Shown here: positions 58,190 to 64,000 of the stretch, piece after piece
Layout: the number at the start of each line of letters is the position of its first letter
How positions within the stretch are numbered: the first letter of the stretch is position 1
NCBI RefSeq assembly: GCF_000429185.2
Contig: NZ_AUBJ02000001.1
Location: forward strand, 248,001 to 312,000
Direction of reading: 5' to 3'
Length of the DNA: 64,000 nt
DNA from: Actinoalloteichus caeruleus DSM 43889
Lineage (GTDB): Bacteria > Actinomycetota > Actinomycetes > Mycobacteriales > Pseudonocardiaceae
Notes under the pieces: model-generated
Seen by the model: the letters and a program-made list of their open reading frames with translations, nothing else
Told to the model about the DNA's origin: nothing
The model's database searches: none
Position numbers and translations under genes: made by a program

Positions 58190-58816
58190 TCAGCGCTCGA
58201 GGACGGCCGGGCGGTCGGGGTGGTCGACCCGGACGACGACGTCGGCCACCTCCCGAGGAGCGACCTCGCGCTCGTACCGGTCGAATGCCGGCAGGGTCCA
58301 GCCGCGCTCGGCGGTGGTGCGGCGGCGCAACGCCGGCTCGGAGAGCCACAGGTGCACGGCGAGATCCCACGGCAGGCCGTGACCGAGCAGCAGCCCACCG
58401 CTGACCAGCAGCACGGTGCCCTCGTCGACCCGGACCCGGCTCGCCCGGGCCGAACGGTCCGAGGCGGCGTCCCAGAGGCGGGGCAGCGCGCGGCCGTCAC
58501 CGTCCGGTCCCAACGGGGTGAGCACCTCCCGCCGCAGCGCCCCCACGTCCGTCCAGTCCTCGTAGTAGGCGTCGGGGTTGGTGCGCCCCCGTTCCAGCCG
58601 GAGGGCGGCGGGACGCGGGAAGTCGTCCGCGCTGACCGCGAAGACCTCCCGCCCCCTCCGCCGGAGCCGGCCGACCAGCGCCGTCGCGAGGTCGCCCGGC
58701 TCCGCCGCCGGCGCCCCGTCCACCACGACCCGGGGTCGGGGCGAGGCCGGCAGCCCGGCGATCCGCTCGGCGATCCGTTCGGCCAGCCGGTCCGGGCTGA
58801 GCGGTGTCATGCGCAT
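58190..58816 (-). CDS. Uridine-kinase-like protein with degenerate P-loop
   Basis: 208 residues, ATG 58816 behind GAGG (ATG 58810 is close). Overall pattern and VFAVSADDFPRPAALRLERG, AYYEDWTDVGALRREVL and LPWDLAVHLWLSEPALRRR fit the uridine kinase/phosphoribulokinase-like proteins annotated in actinobacteria. Where a GxxGxGKS/T loop should be, it has VVVDGAPAAEPGDLATALV, without the Lys. From memory such degenerate loops are common in this actinobacterial branch, so nucleotide phosphorylation should not be assumed. Confidence 0.78.
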   Translation of the reverse strand: MRMTPLSPDRLAERIAERIAGLPASPRPRVVVDGAPAAEPGDLATALVGRLRRRGREVFAVSADDFPRPAALRLERGRTNPDAYYEDWTDVGALRREVLTPLGPDGDGRALPRLWDAASDRSARASRVRVDEGTVLLVSGGLLLGHGLPWDLAVHLWLSEPALRRRTTAERGWTLPAFDRYEREVAPREVADVVVRVDHPDRPAVLER

Positions 58817-58915
58817 GGTCCGACCTCGCCGAGGTGACCAGGCGCGGCGGTCGGTCGGGCACGGCCCTGGCGCCCCCCGTCCCGCCGCCGGCTGCCCGGG
58901 TGGGCGAGGACGTGG

Positions 58916-59887
58916 TCACGCCGGGAGCAGCAGCAGCTTCCCACTGGTCCGCCTCGCCTCCAGGTCCTCGTGCGCCGCGCGCGCGTCGCGGAGCGGGTAG
59001 CGGCCTCCGATCCGCAGATCGAGCCGCCCCGAGGTGATCAGGTCGAACAGCTCCCTCGCCCGCCACTCCAGTTCCGCCCGGTCGGCGATGTGGTGGGCCA
59101 GGGTGGGCCTGGTGACGAACAGGCTGCCACCCGAGTTCAACCGTTGGAGGTCGAACGGGGGGACCTGCCCGCTCGAACCGCCGAAGAGCACCAGCATCCC
59201 CCGGGGCCGCAGGCTGGCCAGGCTCGCGTCGAAGGTGTCCCTCCCGACCCCGTCGTAGACGACGTCGACGCCGGCGCCGTCGGTGAGCCGTCGAACCTCC
59301 TCGGCCACGTCGGCGTCGGTGTAGCGGATGATCTCGTCGGCTCCCGCGGTCCTGGCGAGGTGTTCCTTCTCATCCGTCGACACGGTGCCCAGGACACGGG
59401 CCCCCCGGGCCTTGGCGAGCTGGACGAGGAGCAGACCCACCCCGCCGGCCGCCGCGTGGACGAGGACGGTGTCGCCGTGCCCCACCGGTCTGGTGGAGGC
59501 GACCAGGTAGTGGGCGGTCATCCCCTGGAGGGGCATCGCGGCGGCCTGCTCGTCGCTGACAGCGTCGGGGACGAGCACCGCCCCGTCGGCCGGCACCGCG
59601 ACGCGCTCGGCGTAGCTACCCGAGGTCTGCGCCCAGGCGACGCGGTCCCCGGGGGAGAAGCGGGTCACGCCGGAGCCCACCGCCGCCACCGTGCCAGCCC
59701 CTTCCAGGCCGGGCACGAAGGGGACCTCCATCCGGTACACCCCGGAGCGCTGGTAGGTGTCGATGAAGTTCACGCCCGCCGCTCCGAGCTCGACGAGCAC
59801 CTCGCCGGGTGCCGGTTCGGGATCGGGCAGCTCCACCGGGGCCAGTACCTCGGGGCCGCCGGTCTCCCTCACCTGGATCGCCCGCAT
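58916..59887 (-). CDS. Zinc-independent quinone oxidoreductase (MDR superfamily)
   Basis: 323 residues, ATG 59887. The sequence opens MRAIQVRETGGPEVLAPVEL. It has GVNFIDTYQRSGVYR, the quinone reductase stretch TAHYLVASTRPVGHGDTVLV, the NADPH loop AAAGGVGLLLVQLAKARGA, and lacks the zinc-binding cysteines of alcohol dehydrogenases. The family reduces quinones one or two electrons at a time with NADPH. It is preceded, 67 bases upstream, by the DUF885 gene on the same strand. Confidence 0.93.
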   Translation of the reverse strand: MRAIQVRETGGPEVLAPVELPDPEPAPGEVLVELGAAGVNFIDTYQRSGVYRMEVPFVPGLEGAGTVAAVGSGVTRFSPGDRVAWAQTSGSYAERVAVPADGAVLVPDAVSDEQAAAMPLQGMTAHYLVASTRPVGHGDTVLVHAAAGGVGLLLVQLAKARGARVLGTVSTDEKEHLARTAGADEIIRYTDADVAEEVRRLTDGAGVDVVYDGVGRDTFDASLASLRPRGMLVLFGGSSGQVPPFDLQRLNSGGSLFVTRPTLAHHIADRAELEWRARELFDLITSGRLDLRIGGRYPLRDARAAHEDLEARRTSGKLLLLPA

Positions 59888-59954
59888 GTCGTCTCCTCCC
59901 GCTGGGGTGTTCGTCGTTTCGCGTGGCCCTCATTGGATCATCGTGGTGGCGGTG

Positions 59955-61583
59955 TCACCCGCCCAGCGCCACCCGGCGGGCCAGGCCCAGGGGGAGCGCG
60001 CCGGAGCCGGCGATCGTGTCGTGGAAGGCCTTCAGGTCGCCCCGGCCGGCGGCCAGGTAGTCGGCCCGGATGTCCTCGATCTCCAGGCAACCCGTCAGGT
60101 AGGAGGGAGCCTGCGTCGGCCACGAGCAGTAGCGCGAGACCTCACCCACCGCCGTGTCCTCGGTGAGGGAGGCCTTGGTGCTCATGAACTCCCTGGCCTG
60201 CTCGACGGTCATGTCACCGGCGTGCAGGGCGGTGTCCACGACGATGCGGGCCGCCCGGAACAACCGCGCCTCCAGGTGCCCGAGTTCGTGGGCGGGGTTG
60301 GTGAAGTACCCCTGCTCGCGCATCATCGTCTCGACGTAGAGCGCCCAGCCCTCGCTGAAGTACGAGGTGCGGAACGTCTTCCTGACCCGACGGGGGTTGC
60401 CGGCCATCCAGGAGAGGTGCCAGTGGTGACCGGGGTAGGCCTCGTGCACGGCGATGGTGGGCATCTGCGCCCGGGCGTTGGTCTGGAGGCGCTGGATGAT
60501 CTGCTCCTCCGAGTACCCGTCCGGGGTGTGGGGGACGAAGAAGTGGCCGGTGCGGGAGTCCGTCAGCGGCGGTGGGGACATGTAGGAGGCGACGGAGAGG
60601 ATCGCCCGCTGGAAGGCCGGCGCGGGGACCACCTCGCAGTGCTCCCCCTCGGCGAAGGTGACCAGGTCCCGTTCGGCGACGAACCGCCGGGCGCGGGCGG
60701 TCTCGGCCGCGTACTCGTCCCGCATCGCCTCGAGGGTCGGGGGGTAGTCCTGCTGGAGCCTGGTCATCACGGCGTGCCAGTCCTCCGACCCGCCGGGGAC
60801 GCTCCGGGCCAGTTCGCGCATCTCCTCGTCGAGCGCCGCGTAGGCGGCCTTGCCCCGTTCGTGCAGTTCGGCTGCCCCGTACCCGAGGAGCTCCTTCTCG
60901 ACGAGCAACCGGGAGTAGCGGTCCTCGCCCAGCCGCCAGTCGCCGTTGGCCCGCCGCCCGAACTCCTCGAGGAAGTCGACGACCGCGTCGAAGGCGGCCG
61001 CCGCCGGTTCGGCGGCGGTGGCGACCTTGTCACGCAGGCCGGGGTCGGAGACCAGGCCGGGCAGGGTCCCGGTGACGAACGACCGACCTGTCCGCGCCTG
61101 CCGCAGGCCGCGTTCCACGAGCAGTGGGGCGGCCAGGTCCGAGTCGAGGTTCAGCCGGCAGGCGGTGAGCACCGCCGGGACCTCGGCGAGCTTGCGGATG
61201 GTGTGCTCGACGAGCTCCGGTTCCGGCAGGAGCTTCTGGAGGAACGGGTAGAACAGCCCGCGGAAGACGGGGCCGACGTAGACGGCGGGGTCGCGGCGCC
61301 AGGCCGGCCACTCCTCCTCGACGCGGGCGCCCCGCAGGACGGCGAGCACCAGGTCGCGGTCGATCCGCGACTCGTGGTCGAGTCCGTTGTCGACCACGGA
61401 CTCGAAGGTGCGCAACCAGTCCGCGTTGCCCGAGCGCGTGGCCACCAGTGCCGACTCGGAGTAGTCACCGAGGGTGTGGAGGTGCTCGACCGAGCCGAGC
61501 AGGCCGGCGTGCACCGGGTTGCGGTCGTAGTACCAGGCCAGGTAGTCGTCGAGGACGGTGGTGAAGGAGGGAGTCGCGGTCAC
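59955..61583 (-). CDS. DUF885 metallopeptidase-like protein
   Basis: 542 residues from GTG 61583. A -10-like TATCGT lies about nine bases upstream with no ribosome site, suggesting a leaderless message. The active-site region is HEAYPGHHWH (HExxxxHH), followed by SEGWALYVE and LGHLEARLFRAARIVVD, which would supply a zinc site of the gluzincin type. DUF885 members include carboxypeptidase-like enzymes, and there is no signal peptide, so it is cytosolic. The substrate is unknown. Confidence 0.87.
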   Translation of the reverse strand: MTATPSFTTVLDDYLAWYYDRNPVHAGLLGSVEHLHTLGDYSESALVATRSGNADWLRTFESVVDNGLDHESRIDRDLVLAVLRGARVEEEWPAWRRDPAVYVGPVFRGLFYPFLQKLLPEPELVEHTIRKLAEVPAVLTACRLNLDSDLAAPLLVERGLRQARTGRSFVTGTLPGLVSDPGLRDKVATAAEPAAAAFDAVVDFLEEFGRRANGDWRLGEDRYSRLLVEKELLGYGAAELHERGKAAYAALDEEMRELARSVPGGSEDWHAVMTRLQQDYPPTLEAMRDEYAAETARARRFVAERDLVTFAEGEHCEVVPAPAFQRAILSVASYMSPPPLTDSRTGHFFVPHTPDGYSEEQIIQRLQTNARAQMPTIAVHEAYPGHHWHLSWMAGNPRRVRKTFRTSYFSEGWALYVETMMREQGYFTNPAHELGHLEARLFRAARIVVDTALHAGDMTVEQAREFMSTKASLTEDTAVGEVSRYCSWPTQAPSYLTGCLEIEDIRADYLAAGRGDLKAFHDTIAGSGALPLGLARRVALGG

Positions 61584-61695
61584 GCCAGCACGATAGTCGT
61601 TTGTCTTGCTAACAACCAGGGGAGTGGGCCCCACGGCACCGATATCCAGCGACACGTGGGTTTTCCCGCCCGCCGCGAACTCCTAGGGTGGGGGC

Positions 61696-62010
61696 ATGAG
61701 TGAGGACACCACGCACCCTCCCGTGCGGGGCGCCGACCAGAAGGCGTTGCGCCGTTTCGTCCGCCGGCACGACGGAGCGGCACGGGCCGTCATCAGCCCG
61801 CTCGGCCGCCCCGGTGCGCGGATCTGCCTGGTGGGCGGGGACGGGGCGCTCGGTGACCTCGTGGTGCGCGACGACGAGACCGCCCGGCGGCTGTGCGCCT
61901 CGGTTCCCGGTGTCGAGATCAGCGACTGGGACCAGCCCACCGTGGCGGCGCTGGCGATCGGGCCGGAGCACCGGCGCCGGATGGCCGGTCCCCGCGCTCG
62001 CGGCCGGTGA
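61696..62010 (+). CDS. Small uncharacterised protein upstream of an ATP-grasp gene
   Basis: 104 residues, ATG 61696; GGTGGGGG could act as ribosome site and TAGGGT at 61684 as -10. The translation (GADQKALRRFVRRHDGAARAVI; ICLVGGDGALGDLVVRD; VEISDWDQPTVAALAIGPE) is soluble and matches no family I can name. Its stop overlaps the GTG of the next gene by four bases, so the two are coupled and probably functionally linked. Confidence 0.72.
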   Translation: MSEDTTHPPVRGADQKALRRFVRRHDGAARAVISPLGRPGARICLVGGDGALGDLVVRDDETARRLCASVPGVEISDWDQPTVAALAIGPEHRRRMAGPRARGR

Positions 62011-62894
62011 GGCGGCCCGGTTCCTCCTCCGGCGGCCGGGTGGTGCTGGTGACCTGCGCCGAGCTTCCCGGAGGGGACGCTGACGACGCCGAGCTGGTGA
62101 CGGCCCTGGGTGAGGTCGGTGTCTCGGCCCGCTGGGCGGCCTGGGGCTTCGAGGCGACCGACGACGAGGTGGTCGTGCTCCGGTCGCCCTGGGACTACAC
62201 CTGGCGGCGGGCCGAGTTCCTGGAATGGTGCTCCTCGGTTCCCACCCTGCTCAACCCCGTCCGGGCGGTGCGGTGGAACACCGACAAGCGCTACCTGGTG
62301 GAGTTGTCGCACGCCGGGCTCCCGGTGGTACCCACCCAGCTGGTGGCACCCGGGGAGCCAGCGGACTGGCCGGGCGGGGAGGTCGTCGTCAAGCCCTCGG
62401 TGGGGGCCGGCGCCCGGGGCGCCGGACGGTTCGGTCCCGAGGAGCGCTCGGCGGCACAGGCCTGGCTCGCCGAACTGCACGCCAGCGGCGCGACCGCCGT
62501 CGTGCAGCCCTACCAGCACGAGGTGGACCGCCGGGGCGAGTACGCGTTGGTGTTCCTCGGTGGCCAGTACTCGCACGCCTTCGCCAAACCCGCCCTGCTC
62601 ACCGGGCCCGCCGCCAGGGACGCCGGGCTGTCGGTGGACGAACAGGGGCTGACGCCGGCAGCGCCGACGGGCAGGTGGCGACGGGTCGCCGAGGACTGCG
62701 TCGACCTGGCAGCCGACCTCCTGGGCATGTCCAGATCGGACCTGCTCTACGCCCGGGTCGACCTCGTCGGGGGAGACGGGGGTGACCCGGTGTTGTTGGA
62801 GCTGGAGGTCACCGAACCCACCCTGGGGTTCGGCGCGGCCGATCCCGCCGCCGTCGCCCGCTTCGCCTCCGCCGTGCGCAACCGGGTCCGGTGA
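62007..62894 (+). CDS. ATP-grasp ligase-like protein (DcsG/glutathione-synthetase-like)
   Basis: 295 residues, GTG 62007 overlapping the previous stop. Conserved stretches include VVLRSPWDYTWRRAEFLEW, NPVRAVRWNTDKRYLVEL, VVVKPSVGAGARGAGRF and DLVGGDGGDPVLLELEVTEP with the metal ligands near the end. This pattern fits the RimK/DcsG branch of ATP-grasp enzymes, which join a carboxylate to an amine or close a ring through an acyl phosphate. No other biosynthetic gene is next to it apart from the small upstream protein. The product is unknown. Confidence 0.83.
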   Translation: MRRPGSSSGGRVVLVTCAELPGGDADDAELVTALGEVGVSARWAAWGFEATDDEVVVLRSPWDYTWRRAEFLEWCSSVPTLLNPVRAVRWNTDKRYLVELSHAGLPVVPTQLVAPGEPADWPGGEVVVKPSVGAGARGAGRFGPEERSAAQAWLAELHASGATAVVQPYQHEVDRRGEYALVFLGGQYSHAFAKPALLTGPAARDAGLSVDEQGLTPAAPTGRWRRVAEDCVDLAADLLGMSRSDLLYARVDLVGGDGGDPVLLELEVTEPTLGFGAADPAAVARFASAVRNRVR

Positions 62895-62987
62895 GGACCG
62901 AGGCCGGCGGCCGTGGCGGGACCCGGCACCAGCCACCACTGGCGTCGCTCCACCGGGCGGGGCGCGGGTGCCCCCACCGCGGTCGGC

Positions 62988-63416
62988 TCAGGGCATCGCG
63001 GCCCGCAGCCGCAGCAGACTGGGATCGCTGATGGGTTCGTCGAGGTCGCCGCAGAACGCCGCGACGGCCCGGGTCCTCGGGTCGGCCACCAGTAACGTCC
63101 TGATGCGCCGCCAGGAGATCAGGTTCGGGTGGTCGAACTCCTCGCACGCCTCGGCGGGGGTGAGCAGCTCGATCGCCTGGTCGAGGTCCGCCAGCTCCAG
63201 GGGGTAGCTCCCGCTGCCGGAGACGTGCCCGCAGACGGTGGCCAGCACCACCGCGGCCAGCTGGTGGGTACCGACGTTCACCACCGGGAAGTCGACGTCG
63301 TCCCAGATCGACACGCCCACGCCGAACGCGGCTGGCGCCGTCCAGCCGGGAATGGCCGCTTCCATCCGTTCCCGCGCGCTCCGGACCTCGTCCGGAGTGC
63401 TCCAGCGCTCTGTCAT
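62988..63416 (-). CDS. Uncharacterised protein
   Basis: 142 residues, ATG 63416. The sequence is soluble with no signal peptide; GVSIWDDVDFPVVNVGTHQL, GSGSYPLELADLDQAIELL and AACEEFDHPNL-like stretches give a mixed alpha/beta impression. I do not recognise the family. It is convergent with the ATP-grasp gene and divergent from the GbsR-type regulator. Confidence 0.7.
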   Translation of the reverse strand: MTERWSTPDEVRSARERMEAAIPGWTAPAAFGVGVSIWDDVDFPVVNVGTHQLAAVVLATVCGHVSGSGSYPLELADLDQAIELLTPAEACEEFDHPNLISWRRIRTLLVADPRTRAVAAFCGDLDEPISDPSLLRLRAAMP

Positions 63417-63473
63417 CGTCGGCTCCCGTGAGTGCGGCCCGTGGCGGACCGGTGCGGTGATCGGCCCGCCTGA

Positions 63474-63502
63474 TTGATCGATCGAGAGTCAGCAGCTACC
63501 GT
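63474..63502 (+). promoter_or_regulatory. Promoter of the GbsR/MarR-type regulator
   Basis: TTGATC (63474-63479), 17 bp, TACCGT (63497-63502), with the ATG 42 bases downstream. Confidence 0.6.
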
Positions 63503-63504
63503 AC

Positions 63505-63522
63505 TTTCAGTGGTCAGTGAAA
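63505..63522. promoter_or_regulatory. Inverted repeat over the transcription start, candidate autoregulatory operator
   Basis: TTTCA-N8-TGAAA, imperfectly extended inwards (TTTCAGTG-GT-CAGTGAAA). It begins three bases after the -10, where a bound MarR-type protein would repress its own gene. Confidence 0.5.
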
Positions 63523-63544
63523 CCAACCGGCAGAGGCTGATGCC

Positions 63545-64000
63545 ATGACCGACAGAGGTAGCTACTCGACACCGAGCGCCAACTGGATCGAGCAGGTCGC
63601 AGCATTCTACGTCGAGGAGGGGATGCCCCTGATCGCCGGCCGCATCCTGGGGTACCTCCTCATCTGCGACCCGCCCGAGCGGACGGCCGCCGAGCTCTCC
63701 GCCGCCCTCGACGCGAGCAGCGGTTCGGTCAGCACCAACATCCGGCTGTTGGTCCGGGCCGGCGTCGTGAGCAAGACGACCCGGCGGGGCAAGGAGGCCG
63801 CCCTCTACCGGGTGGAGGAGAGCCGGTGGCCGGACTTCGTGCAGGGCCGCTTCGACCGCGTGCGCGGCGCGCGGGACCTCACGGCGGCGGGACTGCGGCT
63901 GCTGTCCGGCGACTCGGAACGCGCCGCCCGGCTCCGAACGGTCAACCAGTTCTACGAGTGGCTCGCCGACCAGCTCCCCGAGCTGTGGGAACAGTGGTCG
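63545..64000 (+). CDS. GbsR/MarR-type transcriptional regulator, 3' end outside window
   Basis: 152 codons are present from ATG 63545 (GAGG upstream) and no stop occurs before the right edge. The N-terminal part is a winged helix: EEGMPLIAGRILGYLLICDP, then ERTAAELSAALDASSGSVST as recognition region, then LVRAGVVSKTTRRGKEAALY as the wing. This is the GbsR-like branch that often controls drug-efflux or osmoprotectant genes located next to it. The target would lie beyond the window. An inverted repeat over its promoter suggests autoregulation. Confidence 0.87.
   Translation, partial: MTDRGSYSTPSANWIEQVAAFYVEEGMPLIAGRILGYLLICDPPERTAAELSAALDASSGSVSTNIRLLVRAGVVSKTTRRGKEAALYRVEESRWPDFVQGRFDRVRGARDLTAAGLRLLSGDSERAARLRTVNQFYEWLADQLPELWEQWS

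Overview
This is a 64 kb stretch of a very GC-rich actinobacterial chromosome with dense genes, many GTG starts and frequent ATGA/GTGA overlaps. An InhA-type enoyl reductase next to fabG and a coproporphyrin-type ferrochelatase, an ergothioneine operon, and a GlnX-GlnH-PknG module all point to the Mycobacteriales/Pseudonocardiales side of the actinomycetes; the exact genus cannot be fixed from the sequence. No rRNA, tRNA, CRISPR array or intact mobile element was found.

Layout. 1-1878: two overlapping CNNM/CBS membrane proteins (the first runs off the left edge). 2232-4343: POT peptide transporter and a TetR regulator that closely resembles AcnR. 4499-8877: ergothioneine genes egtA-egtB-egtC-egtD with a perfect palindrome just before egtA; no egtE. 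8968-10727: anchored HNH nuclease and a TauE/SafE exporter. 11313-36234: a block whose gene order follows the M. tuberculosis Rv1475c-Rv1488 neighbourhood (aconitase, Rip-like NlpC/P60 endopeptidase, MoxR, DUF58, VWA protein, FabG, InhA, ferrochelatase, NfeD, SPFH). It is interrupted between about 19.5 and 25.6 kb by accessory DNA: an IS110 remnant, a VOC protein, a short UvrA-like ATPase, a DDN-like protein, MobA and a possible lyase remnant.

36498-47073: an unknown small protein and an aldehyde dehydrogenase with an altered active site, then a catabolic cluster (amidase, D-2-hydroxyacid dehydrogenase, DUF3830, two Asp/Glu-racemase-like proteins, FCD-GntR regulator, succinate-semialdehyde-type dehydrogenase, class-III aminotransferase). 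Three copies of one palindrome, TAGGATTGTCRACAATYC, lie in its three promoter regions, so it looks like one locally controlled regulon of unknown substrate. This is the best candidate for an undescribed pathway.

47312-58106: a seven-gene plus-strand signalling cluster: GlnX-like membrane sensor, GlnH-like lipoprotein, PknG kinase, PP2C phosphatase, VWA protein, FHA protein and a multi-pass membrane Ser/Thr kinase. Three of the soluble proteins begin with similar four-cysteine zinc ribbons. 58190-64000: housekeeping and uncharacterised genes (uridine-kinase-like protein, quinone oxidoreductase, DUF885 peptidase-like protein, ATP-grasp ligase) and a GbsR/MarR-type regulator cut by the right edge.
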